Shown here in pieces: positions 1 to 6,940 of a stretch of 42,931 bases of DNA. The stretch's first letter is position 1. Each line of letters opens with the position of its first letter. The translations under genes were made by a program, and so were the position numbers. The notes under the pieces were generated by a model. It saw only the letters and a program-made list of their open reading frames with translations. It was not told the origin of the DNA and searched no databases. Origin of the DNA: Oscillospiraceae bacterium. GTDB taxonomy: Bacteria; Bacillota; Clostridia; Oscillospirales; Ruminococcaceae. The stretch is from assembly GCA_022791315.1 (NCBI GenBank), contig JAAVYW010000040.1:1-42931 (forward strand), read 5' to 3'.

Positions 1-218
1 CGTTCTCCCACTTTTAGCAGTGACAAGGCCAGGTGAAGCGGGCTCGGTGCGGCCCCGTTGTTCGTTCGCCTTGGCTTTCTGCGGGGGCGGATGGGTTCTC
101 ATTTAGCCTCTCTATTACCTCAAACTCTTCCTCCACCTACCCACTCCTAACCAAACTAACCTCATCACAGAAGGGGCCCCTAGACTCGCAGGCGCAGCTC
201 TTTCCTCAAACAGCGTCC
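1..218. other. window edge, no gene seen
   Basis: No reading frame here has a credible ribosome site, codon pattern or recognisable protein. The long plus-strand frame that runs from here through the next gene is an opposite-strand shadow. Nothing else stands out apart from a C-rich stretch before the end of the minus-strand gene. Confidence 0.5.
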
Positions 219-617
219 CTACTCCCTCAGCTGATTGGCAAACCTGTTGAGGGCTTCACAGGGCTTATACTTGGTGCGGTATCCCTCCCCATCCAGCACA
301 AAAAAGGGATTGTAATCCATCGCCTTCACCTGGTTTCCATCCTCCATGGTGAGTGTAAAGACCACCCCCTGCCCGGAGTATTCCCGGTAGCTGTCATCCC
401 GCCGGTAAAGCACTACCTCCCGCAGCAGTGCCGCCAGTTCCTCCGTCTCCTCCTCTGTCAAAACATACTCCACATCAGGCGGCATCAGGCTCACCCTCGC
501 CTCACGGATATCCTCCGCCCTGAGCCCCGCAAAGGGCCGCCGCCCCGACAAGAGCACCGCCAGCCCCACAGCGATAGCCAGCGCAGTCAGGCAAAATCCC
601 AAAACCAATTTTTTCAC
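219..617 (-). CDS. small membrane-anchored hypothetical protein
   Basis: About 132 residues. I do not recognise the family. The N-terminus carries one hydrophobic segment (about residues 5-25) after two lysines, consistent with a membrane anchor or uncleaved signal. The rest is soluble, acidic to mixed alpha/beta, with an LTEEE-rich stretch in the middle and ordinary codon use. I chose the GTG start at 617 because AGGAGG lies 8 bases upstream. The GTG three codons earlier overlaps that ribosome site and is less likely. It is transcribed away from the plus-strand gene at 756. An extracytoplasmic lipoprotein-like or sensor role is possible, but nothing in the sequence fixes it. Confidence 0.6.
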   Translation of the reverse strand: MKKLVLGFCLTALAIAVGLAVLLSGRRPFAGLRAEDIREARVSLMPPDVEYVLTEEETEELAALLREVVLYRRDDSYREYSGQGVVFTLTMEDGNQVKAMDYNPFFVLDGEGYRTKYKPCEALNRFANQLRE

Positions 618-755
618 AATTTCCACCTCCTACCTTCCTAGACGCATTTTTGTCCCCCATCTTTCAGTTTCCTTTCCCCCGCTTGGGACGATAACTAAAA
701 TAGAGAGTTTTTTCTGCCCCAAGCGGCAAGGGGCAGGCACAGAGGAGGCAGAGAA

Positions 756-1559
756 ATGAGCAGCATGCAGATTAACAGTGGGGGAATCCCTCCCGCCCAG
801 CAATCCTATTACACCGAAAAAACCGCTCCCAAGACCGAGGCGGTTTCCCCTGCGTCACAGACAGAAACAACCCAGCAAAACGTCCGCCCTGCCACCATTT
901 TTTCCGCCTCCACCGAGAAGGACAAGGGCCTCATGGACCGGATGAAGGAGGCCCAGGAAAAAGCCGAGGAACTGAAAAAGAAGCTGGAACGCCTCAAGGT
1001 GCGCAAGCAGAACTATGGCGATGCCCCCATGACAGCCTATGCCCGCCTGGCCCGCGCCCGCACCCAGGCCGACGTGAGTGCCGCTGCCGGCTATGCCCGC
1101 CGCTGCATTGCCCAGTTCCAGACCGCCCTGCGCCAGGATGAGGAGAACGCCCCCCGCATCCAGGCCGCCATCAACCAGCTGCAAAAAGCCGTGCGCCGCG
1201 CCGGGAAAAAGAAACGGGACCTCCAAAACGAGAGCCTTCTGGAATCTAAGCGCAAGCGCTCCGCCGAGCAGAAGGACAGGAAAAAGGCCGTCCGCCTGCG
1301 CCATGAGCTCAAGCGCCGCCAGGCCGCCCGCCTGGTGCGGGAGCACGGCTATCTCCGGGAGGCCGAGGTGGATAACCGGATGCAGAGCTACTTGGCTATG
1401 AGCCGTGCCGAGCTACGCGCCCAAGCCCAGGCCCTGGGAGAAGCCACCGGCCTCTCCCCCGAGGCGGCGGTGCAGAGCTACACCTCCGCCGCCCTGGCCG
1501 CAGACGCCGCCCCTGTCCCCGCCGCAGCTCCGGAGGTAAGCCTGGATATCCAGGCCTGA
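756..1559 (+). CDS. basic coiled-coil hypothetical protein
   Basis: A 267-residue protein of unrecognised family. The first ~50 residues are low-complexity (Q, T, S, P rich), like a disordered export or linker tail. Residues ~55-80 form a charged heptad-like coiled coil (KEAQEKAEELKKKLERL). The centre (~110-205) is very rich in K and R with long helices. The C-terminal ~50 residues are alanine- and proline-rich. There is no signal peptide or membrane segment. The start is supported by an AGAGGAGG site just upstream of ATG 756. The acetyltransferase gene follows after 16 bases with its own strong ribosome site, so the two are probably co-transcribed. A scaffold or nucleic-acid-binding role would fit the basic coiled coil, but that is only inference. 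Confidence 0.65.
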   Translation: MSSMQINSGGIPPAQQSYYTEKTAPKTEAVSPASQTETTQQNVRPATIFSASTEKDKGLMDRMKEAQEKAEELKKKLERLKVRKQNYGDAPMTAYARLARARTQADVSAAAGYARRCIAQFQTALRQDEENAPRIQAAINQLQKAVRRAGKKKRDLQNESLLESKRKRSAEQKDRKKAVRLRHELKRRQAARLVREHGYLREAEVDNRMQSYLAMSRAELRAQAQALGEATGLSPEAAVQSYTSAALAADAAPVPAAAPEVSLDIQA

Positions 1560-1575
1560 TAAGGAAGGAGCAGCC

Positions 1576-2082
1576 ATGATTTTATTAACCCCCTATACCC
1601 CTGCCTTCCAGGCGGAAACCGCCCGCCGCATTGCCCTTTTCTTTGGCTTCCATGCCTCCCTCATCCAGGGTGCGGCTTCCGTCGACGAGGCCGCCCTTCA
1701 AGAGGCGCAGGAAACCCTGGTGCAATGGACATCCCCCGGCCACGAGCTCTTTCTCATCCGCCAGGACAACGATGTGGTGGGCTTTCTCCATCTGGGCTAT
1801 CGCGGCCCTATTGTCGCCTGGATTGAAGACATTTTTGTAGACGAATCCCGCCGGGGCCAGGGCATTGCCACCGAGGCCATCCGCTTGGCTGAGGGGATTG
1901 TCCGGGCCAAACCGGGCTATACCGCCCTGTGCCTGGATGTGGTGCCCCGCAACGAGAGCGCGCTGCGGCTCTATCACAAGCTGGGCTTTGACAGCCTCAG
2001 CCTCCTCACCCTGCGCAAGGAGCTGGGGGAAAACAAGCGCGACCGGCGCGAGAACCTTTTAGGCCTCACCTTCCGCTACTGA
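1576..2082 (+). CDS. GNAT family N-acetyltransferase
   Basis: A 168-residue single-domain GNAT protein expected to transfer an acetyl group from acetyl-CoA to an amine. The acetyl-CoA binding motif A is visible as RRGQGIA (about residues 95-101), preceded by the strand WIEDIFVDE. The C-terminal signature N-ESALRLYHKLGF (about 130-141) is the usual motif B of RimI-like members. Length is typical. The ATG at 1576 follows AAGGAAGGAG at good distance. It sits 16 bases behind the coiled-coil gene, which makes that protein or its many lysines one conceivable target, but substrate choice cannot be read from sequence. A strong terminator follows at 2098-2142. Confidence 0.85.
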   Translation: MILLTPYTPAFQAETARRIALFFGFHASLIQGAASVDEAALQEAQETLVQWTSPGHELFLIRQDNDVVGFLHLGYRGPIVAWIEDIFVDESRRGQGIATEAIRLAEGIVRAKPGYTALCLDVVPRNESALRLYHKLGFDSLSLLTLRKELGENKRDRRENLLGLTFRY

Positions 2083-2097
2083 GCCCTTAAATATAGA

Positions 2098-2142
2098 GTG
2101 CCCGCCGAAAAGCAGCTGCTTCCCGGCGGGCACTTCTTTTTC
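2098..2142 (+). terminator. intrinsic terminator after GNAT gene
   Basis: A perfect 10-bp stem (GTGCCCGCCG at 2098-2107 with CGGCGGGCAC at 2124-2133) encloses a loop containing GCAGCTGC and is followed by TTCTTTTT. It ends the plus-strand pair and lies between convergent genes. Confidence 0.85.
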
Positions 2143-2146
2143 CCGA

Positions 2147-2284
2147 TTATTGTTCCCCGTTGTCCTTGGTAAAGAAGTTCAGGGCGTACATGGTGAGGAT
2201 AATCGCCCCTGCCACACAGAAGATACCCAGCATCCCCTTGCCCATGACGGGGAGGGTCTGCAAGAATTCAGTCACATGGAACAT
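2147..2284 (-). CDS. OadG-related small membrane subunit
   Basis: A 45-codon ORF. It encodes one transmembrane helix (about residues 14-36, starting GKGMLGIF) with a short acidic N-terminus and a short polar tail ending DNGEQ. AGGAGG lies 7 bases before ATG 2284, and the gene starts 21 bases after the stop of the decarboxylase beta subunit, so the two are certainly co-transcribed. Single-helix gamma-type subunits accompany Na+-translocating decarboxylases, and this length and placement fit an OadG-related partner. It lacks the Pro-rich linker and zinc-binding tail of full-length OadG. The assignment rests on context and topology more than on diagnostic residues. Confidence 0.7.
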   Translation of the reverse strand: MFHVTEFLQTLPVMGKGMLGIFCVAGAIILTMYALNFFTKDNGEQ

Positions 2285-2305
2285 GATAAAGTCCCTCCTT
2301 TCTGC

Positions 2306-3430
2306 CTAGCGGGCGATGAGGTTGAGAATCAACCCGCCTGCAATCACTGATGCAATCTGTCCCGATACATTCACGCCGATGGAGTGCATCAGCAGGAAAT
2401 TCTGGTTGTCCTCCTCCAGCCCCAGCTTGTGCACCACCCGGGCCGACATGGGGAAGGCCGAGATGCCCGCCGCGCCAATCATGGGGTTTATTTTCTGTTT
2501 GAGGAACAGGTTGAGGAACTTGGCAAAGAACACGCCGCCCACTGTGTCAAACACAAAGGCCACCAGCCCCAGCGCTAAAATCAGCAGGGTCTGGGGATTG
2601 AGGAAGGCCGAGGCCTGCATCCGTGCGGCGATGGTGATGCCCAAAAACAGCGTCACCAGGTTAGCCAGCACCTTCTGGGCCGTGTCCGAGAGGTTGTCCA
2701 GCACGCCGCATTCCCGGATGAGGTTGCCGAACATGAGGAAGCCCACCAGCGCCACACTGCGGGGCGATACCAGCCCGGTAATCACCGTGATGAGGATGGG
2801 GAAGAGAATCCGGGTACGTTTGGAGACGTTTTTCTGCTCATAGGGCATACGGATGCGCCGCTCCTTTTGGGTGGTGATGAGCTTAATCACCGGCGGCTGG
2901 ACAATGGGCACCAGGGCCATATAGGAATAGGCCGCCACAATGATGGCCCCCAGATAGTTGGACTGGAAATAGTTGGCCACAAAGATAGAGGTGGGCCCGT
3001 CCGCTGCGCCGATGATGGCGATGGAGGCCGCGTCCTTCATCTCAAAGCCCAGCAGCGCCGCCATGCTCAGGGTGAAAAAGATGCCAAACTGCGCCGCCGC
3101 CCCAAAGAGCATCAGCTTGGGGTTGGAGAGCAGGGGGCCAAAGTCAATCATCGCCCCAATCCCCACAAAGAGCAGCAGGGGAAAGAGCTCGTTGGCAATG
3201 CCCATGTCAAAGAGCAAGTCCACCACTCCCGGCTCTGCCACGCCGTCATACACCTGCGTCACTGCCCCCGACCAGGGGAGGTTGACTAAGATGGCCCCAA
3301 AGCCCATGGGCAACAGCAGGGTGGGCTCCATCTGCTTTTTAATTGCCAAAAAGATTAACACCCCGCCAATGAGCCACATCACCACCTGCTGCCACTGGAT
3401 TTCCAGAATATTTGCATACAATGCTTCCAC
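2306..3430 (-). CDS. sodium-translocating decarboxylase beta subunit (OadB/GcdB family)
   Basis: A 374-residue polytopic membrane protein. This family couples decarboxylation of a biotin-bound carboxyl group to Na+ export in oxaloacetate, glutaconyl-CoA or methylmalonyl-CoA decarboxylases. Visible hallmarks are GIGAMIDFGPLLSNP (~100-115), the re-entrant segment IIGAADGPTSIFVANY with its conserved Asp, and the C-terminal MIGAAGISAFPMSARVVHK. Length matches the family. I place the start at GTG 3430, since upstream codons run into the riboswitch leader. Only the small gamma-like subunit follows; no carboxyltransferase or biotin-carrier gene is in the window, so the partner must be elsewhere or the protein works differently. 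Expression is set by the Mn2+-type riboswitch upstream. The true substrate is unknown. Confidence 0.9.
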   Translation of the reverse strand: MEALYANILEIQWQQVVMWLIGGVLIFLAIKKQMEPTLLLPMGFGAILVNLPWSGAVTQVYDGVAEPGVVDLLFDMGIANELFPLLLFVGIGAMIDFGPLLSNPKLMLFGAAAQFGIFFTLSMAALLGFEMKDAASIAIIGAADGPTSIFVANYFQSNYLGAIIVAAYSYMALVPIVQPPVIKLITTQKERRIRMPYEQKNVSKRTRILFPILITVITGLVSPRSVALVGFLMFGNLIRECGVLDNLSDTAQKVLANLVTLFLGITIAARMQASAFLNPQTLLILALGLVAFVFDTVGGVFFAKFLNLFLKQKINPMIGAAGISAFPMSARVVHKLGLEEDNQNFLLMHSIGVNVSGQIASVIAGGLILNLIAR

Positions 3431-3525
3431 GTTTGTTCCGTCCCTTCCTTTGCCTTTTTTGTTTTGATTTCCCCATTTCCTAGGAAGTATGCCCAGAGAA
3501 TCCCCCTTTTCCCAAGAAGGCCACG

Positions 3526-3569
3526 AAAAAAGACCTTTGCCGCAGGGGAAATCCCCACGGCAAAGGTCT
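3526..3569 (-). terminator. riboswitch expression platform / terminator
   Basis: AGACCTTTGCCG and CGGCAAAGGTCT form a 12-bp stem with an inner AGGGG/CCCC extension. On the minus strand it is followed by six T residues (3531-3526). It overlaps the P1 helix of the aptamer, giving mutually exclusive folds. A T-rich run also follows on the plus strand, so it could act in both directions. Confidence 0.88.
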
Positions 3570-3660
3570 TGCTTTTTCATCCAACGGCGGGCCGCCCTCT
3601 GCGGCCGTGACTGTCGCCCATTGTCCCAGGGAAACATCCCCGTAAGCTACTCCCCTTCGC
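3560..3660 (-). ncRNA. yybP-ykoY (Mn2+) riboswitch aptamer
   Basis: Read on the minus strand, the leader opens with GCGAAGGGGAGTAGC (3660-3646) and closes with GCAAGACCTTTGC (3572-3560). These are the two conserved ends of the yybP-ykoY aptamer. GCGAAGG (3660-3654) pairs with CCTTTGC (3566-3560) to make helix P1, the GGGGAGTAG loop follows, and GACAGTCACGG in the middle fits the second Mn-binding loop. The predicted transcription start lies only a base or two upstream of P1. P1 shares the CCTTTGC strand with the terminator at 3526-3569, so ligand-stabilised P1 would prevent termination and turn the operon on. This family senses Mn2+; its link here to a decarboxylase beta subunit is unusual. 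Confidence 0.88.
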
Positions 3661-3668
3661 TGTTTCCT

Positions 3669-3697
3669 ATCATACCATCTTTTCCCTTTGCTTTCAA
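3669..3697 (-). promoter_or_regulatory. sigma-A type promoter of the decarboxylase operon
   Basis: On the minus strand TTGAAA (3697-3692), a 17-base spacer and TATGAT (3674-3669) form a near-consensus promoter. Its expected start point (~3662) falls at the first base of the riboswitch P1 helix, which supports both calls. The 3700-3770 stretch behind it holds nothing else recognisable. Confidence 0.75.
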
Positions 3698-3770
3698 CCC
3701 CTTTTTCAAATTCCCGACAAAATTCCCTGCCCCCTCTGCGAGGGCCTTCTCGCCGGCAGGGAAGCCCTGG

Positions 3771-4220
3771 CTAATCCCGCTTCTCCTCCTTCTGCCTGCG
3801 GTATTGCCCAAGGAGCCCGTCATACTTTTTGCCCGCAGCCCGGTAGTAAATCTCGAACCCAACCGTCATGGCAATAAAGATAAGGAAAAACATCCCGATA
3901 AACAGTGCCCAGGAACCCAGCTGCCCCGTGGGGAACCACTCCATCTTCCAGGCCGTAAAGGATAGCAGGGGGAGGAACAGCACCACAAACAGCAGGCTGC
4001 GCCAGGTATACCGCATCCTCTTGATGACCCAGTCCGAAAAGCATATCCCCTGAATCAGCGCAGAGCCCGCGCTCACAGCCAGCAGTCCCCACAGCATCCC
4101 AAGGGAAACCTCCCGGTGGCCGAATAGGGTACAGAAGAACAGATAAATCACCATGGCTCCGGTGTACAAAAGACAAGCCCCCGTCTTCCACTTCGCAACA
4201 CCCTTGAAAAACGCTTTCAT
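3771..4220 (-). CDS. DUF3021 family membrane protein
   Basis: A 149-residue protein with four hydrophobic helices (about 15-35, 42-62, 75-95 and 105-127) and a charged C-terminal tail ending RRQKEEKRD. Topology, length and placement match DUF3021 proteins, which occur next to stand-alone LytTR regulators and are thought to modulate them. I chose ATG 4220 because it overlaps the LytTR stop codon in an ATGA junction, indicating translational coupling. Longer upstream frames lie inside the regulator. The likely role is membrane partner of the LytTR regulator; the signal is unknown. Confidence 0.75.
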   Translation of the reverse strand: MKAFFKGVAKWKTGACLLYTGAMVIYLFFCTLFGHREVSLGMLWGLLAVSAGSALIQGICFSDWVIKRMRYTWRSLLFVVLFLPLLSFTAWKMEWFPTGQLGSWALFIGMFFLIFIAMTVGFEIYYRAAGKKYDGLLGQYRRQKEEKRD

Positions 4221-4675
4221 TTCAGCATACTCCTCTCCAACTCCCGCAGCTTGGCGTTCATCTCCCCGGCATAGTGGCGGGAGACACATACCTGCTCGCC
4301 ATTGTCCATTGTCACCAGCAGTCGCCCGCCCAGCTCAGGACGGATGGATTTGACCCGCCGGAAATTCACAATGGCCGAGCGCCCTGCCCGGAGAAAATCC
4401 AATTCCCGCAGCGTATCCTCCAGCTCATAGAGCTGCAAGGCGCTTTCATAGACAGCCCTTTCCGTGTAGAGGAACGTCTTTTTATCCGCCTTGTCGATAT
4501 AGAGGATGTCCTTTGCGTCCAGCAAATGCCGCTCCCCGTCCAAAATGCCCACCAGCTTCTTCTGGTAAACCCGCAGCATTGCCACCAGCCGCAGGATTTC
4601 CTCGTCCGCCTGGGGGCAGTTGATAATGACCTCCGTTTCCTGATAAGCCGGGTCCTGATTGAGCAAAATTTTCAT
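4217..4675 (-). CDS. LytTR-domain DNA-binding protein
   Basis: A 152-residue regulator with no receiver domain. The N-terminal ~45 residues form a short lead-in. The C-terminal ~95 residues are a LytTR domain, with DILYIDKADKKTFLYT (about 56-71), RELDFLRAGRSAIVN (about 90-104) and the closing VCVSRHYAGEMNAKL pattern, where the conserved R/H contacts DNA. AGGAGG lies at good distance from ATG 4675. It overlaps the DUF3021 gene by four bases. Such LytTR/DUF3021 pairs usually control their own expression and a few membrane or stress genes. A promoter is visible at 4697-4724, divergent from the two-component operon. Confidence 0.88.
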   Translation of the reverse strand: MKILLNQDPAYQETEVIINCPQADEEILRLVAMLRVYQKKLVGILDGERHLLDAKDILYIDKADKKTFLYTERAVYESALQLYELEDTLRELDFLRAGRSAIVNFRRVKSIRPELGGRLLVTMDNGEQVCVSRHYAGEMNAKLRELERSMLK

Positions 4676-4696
4676 AGGCCCCCTCCTTCCAAAGAC

Positions 4697-4724
4697 ATTT
4701 TATCAAATGGGAATGGGATTGCAA
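4697..4724 (-). promoter_or_regulatory. promoter for LytTR/DUF3021 pair
   Basis: On the minus strand TTGCAA (4724-4719), a 16-base spacer and TAAAAT (4702-4697) precede the strong ribosome site of the LytTR gene by about 10 bases. No direct-repeat LytTR box could be picked out with confidence. Confidence 0.5.
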
Positions 4725-4810
4725 GACGGGTATCCCCCTGTGGGCATTTTTGCAGCCTATCCTGCCATTTCCCCGCGCCGAGAGGCAAAGCGGGGCCAGG
4801 GCCCGGCAAG

Positions 4811-4839
4811 TTGACGGGGCAGAATTCCCGTGCTATACT
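4811..4839 (+). promoter_or_regulatory. promoter for the KdpDE-like operon
   Basis: TTGACG (4811-4816), a 17-base spacer and TATACT (4834-4839) with an upstream TGC extension form a near-consensus sigma-A promoter. It lies about 110 bases before the histidine kinase start and points at it. Confidence 0.75.
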
Positions 4840-4949
4840 TGTACCATAACAGAAAACCGCATCTTCCCGGAAGGAGGCCGCTGGAACCCCTCCTTGCTGT
4901 CCCCATTGAATCCGTTTTTTTGCATGATTTGCATAAGGAGGTCCTTCCC

Positions 4950-6038
4950 ATGCCATCGCCCCGCCTAAAGAAGCTGCGGCGCCTTTTCCCCCTCTCCCTG
5001 CGGGACTGCGGCATCACCCTGCTGGTGCTGGCCGGGGCGGCGCTCATCTGCACCCTGCTGCGGTTTTTGGACGACGGCGACGTCTATGTCTCCATGGTTT
5101 TCCTCTTGGCAGTGCTGGTTATCTCCCGCTTTACCAGCGGGTATCTCTATGGCATCCTGGCCTCCCTCCTCAGTGTCTTCGGGGTCAACTACGTGTTCAC
5201 CTACCCCTATTTCGCCCTGAATTTCACCATCTCCGGCTATCCCCTCACCTTCATCAGCATGCTGGCCGCCTCAGTGCTCACCAGCGCCATGACGACCCAG
5301 GGCAAGGAACGGCAGCGCCTGCAAATGGAGAGCGAACGGGAAAAGACCCGCAGCAACCTGCTGCGGGCTGTGTCCCACGACCTGCGCACCCCCCTCACCT
5401 CTATTGTGGGCTCGGCCTCTGCGGTGCTGGACAACGAGGGCCTGCTCTCCCCCGCGGAGGTGCGGGAGCTGCTCACCGGCGTGCGGGAGGATGCCCAGTG
5501 GCTCATCCGCATGGTGGAAAACCTGCTCTCCATCACCCGCATTGGGGGCGAGCCCGCCGCCCTGTCCAAGCAGCCCGAGGCGGCGGAGGAGGTGCTGGCT
5601 GAGTCCGCCCGGAAATTCACCAAGCAATTCCCCGGGATTTCCCTGGAGGTTTCGGCCCCCCGGGAGCTGCTCATCGTGCCCATGGATGCCATCCTCATTG
5701 AGCAGGTTCTGGGCAACCTGATGGAAAATGCCGCCCTCCACGGCAAAACCACCACCCACATATGCCTGGCCCTGGCCCGCCAGGGGGATACTGCCCTCTT
5801 CTCTGTGGAGGACGACGGCCAGGGCATCCCCCCGGAGAAGCTCCCCCTGCTCTTTGAGGGCTATCTGGGCGACTCCGGCCCTGGGGAGGCCGACGGCAAA
5901 CGGAGCATGGGCATCGGCCTTTCGGTGTGCCAAACCATCATTGCTGCCCACGGCGGCTGCCTCACAGCCCAAAACCTGCCCCAGGGCGCCCGCCTCCAGT
6001 TTACCCTCCCCCTGGAGCAGGAGGGCTGGGAGGAGTAA
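4950..6038 (+). CDS. KdpD-like sensor histidine kinase (DUF4118 type)
   Basis: A 362-residue kinase resembling only the C-terminal half of KdpD. It has about four transmembrane helices (~20-40, 47-60, 62-85, 97-115, the DUF4118 sensor), then HisKA with the phosphoacceptor His143 in VSHDLRTPLTS, then an ATPase domain with NLMENAALHG, DDGQGIP and GIGLSVCQTI. The N-terminal KdpD and universal-stress domains that sense K+ and c-di-AMP are absent. ATG 4950 has AAGGAGG nine bases upstream; upstream codons in frame lie in the promoter and leader. The response regulator follows after 31 bases. No kdpABC is nearby; the next target-like gene is the DUF1538 transporter, which it may control. Confidence 0.9.
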   Translation: MPSPRLKKLRRLFPLSLRDCGITLLVLAGAALICTLLRFLDDGDVYVSMVFLLAVLVISRFTSGYLYGILASLLSVFGVNYVFTYPYFALNFTISGYPLTFISMLAASVLTSAMTTQGKERQRLQMESEREKTRSNLLRAVSHDLRTPLTSIVGSASAVLDNEGLLSPAEVRELLTGVREDAQWLIRMVENLLSITRIGGEPAALSKQPEAAEEVLAESARKFTKQFPGISLEVSAPRELLIVPMDAILIEQVLGNLMENAALHGKTTTHICLALARQGDTALFSVEDDGQGIPPEKLPLLFEGYLGDSGPGEADGKRSMGIGLSVCQTIIAAHGGCLTAQNLPQGARLQFTLPLEQEGWEE

Positions 6039-6069
6039 CCCAACCCCAAAACGAAAGGAGCCCGCACAG

Positions 6070-6777
6070 ATGCCCCTAAAACAAAAAGTGCTGATTGTGG
6101 AGGACGAGGCCAGCATCAAGAGCTTTATGGCGGCGGTGCTCTCCGCCAACCACTACGAGGTGATTTCCGCCTCCACCGGCGCCCAGGCCTACGGTATGAT
6201 TACCTCCCACTGCCCCGACGTGGTGCTCCTGGACTTAGGCCTGCCGGACATGGATGGCCTGCAAATCATCCGCTCCGTCCGGGAGTGGTCCCACCTCCCC
6301 ATCATCGTGGTCTCGGCCCGCACCCATGAGCGGGACAAAGTGGCCGCCCTGGATTTGGGCGCGGACGACTACATTGTCAAACCCTTCGGCACCTCGGAAC
6401 TGCTGGCCCGCATCCGCACCGCCATCCGCCACACCCGCACCCGGGAAGTGAGCGAGAGCGTGGCCCAAACCGGCCTGTTCCAGTCCGGCGGCATGGTGAT
6501 TGACTACGACAAACACCACGTCCTCATCGACGGGAAAGACGTCCACCTCACCCCCAACGAATACAAGCTGGTGGCCCTGCTGGGCAAATACGCAGGCAAA
6601 GTCCTCACCTACGACTACCTTATGCGGGAGCTCTGGGGCCCCGGCGTCAAGGGTGACAACCAAATCCTGCGGGTGAACATGGCAAACATCCGCCGCAAAA
6701 TCGAGAAAAACCCCGCCTCTCCCGAATACATCTTCACCGAAGTGGGCGTTGGCTACCGCATGGCCGACGGGGACTAG
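6070..6777 (+). CDS. KdpE-like OmpR-family response regulator
   Basis: A 235-residue regulator with a receiver domain (acidic E11-D12, phosphoacceptor Asp55 in VVLLDLGLPD, conserved Lys in DDYIVKPFG) and a winged-helix Trans_reg_C domain (~135-232, with LTPNEYKLVALLGKYAGKVL and the final VGVGYRMAD). The frame is open much further upstream inside the kinase, but ATG 6070 starts the domain exactly and has AAAGGAG nine bases before it. It pairs with the kinase just upstream. OmpR-type regulators normally bind direct repeats near target promoters. The nearest candidate target is the DUF1538-PII pair 160 bases downstream, whose leader has no obvious strong -35 box, as expected for an activated promoter. 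Confidence 0.92.
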   Translation: MPLKQKVLIVEDEASIKSFMAAVLSANHYEVISASTGAQAYGMITSHCPDVVLLDLGLPDMDGLQIIRSVREWSHLPIIVVSARTHERDKVAALDLGADDYIVKPFGTSELLARIRTAIRHTRTREVSESVAQTGLFQSGGMVIDYDKHHVLIDGKDVHLTPNEYKLVALLGKYAGKVLTYDYLMRELWGPGVKGDNQILRVNMANIRRKIEKNPASPEYIFTEVGVGYRMADGD

Positions 6778-6940
6778 CTCTGCCTTGGGATTCCCCCCCG
6801 CTTTACGGTTTCTTAACTCCCCCACCCCCTATCTTAACACCCTCGCCCCTCAAAATCCATTATGATATAGAATAGAGGATATTAGGTTTTTCGGCTGCTT
6901 GCAGCGGGAATATCAGTACAGAAAGGGCGGAGAAAAAAGC

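Noticed and set aside
33..641. 202-codon plus-strand frame at the window start
   Set aside because: It overlaps the minus-strand gene 219-617, which has a membrane anchor and AGGAGG site; this frame has no ribosome site and is rich in Pro, His and Arg as expected for an opposite-strand shadow.
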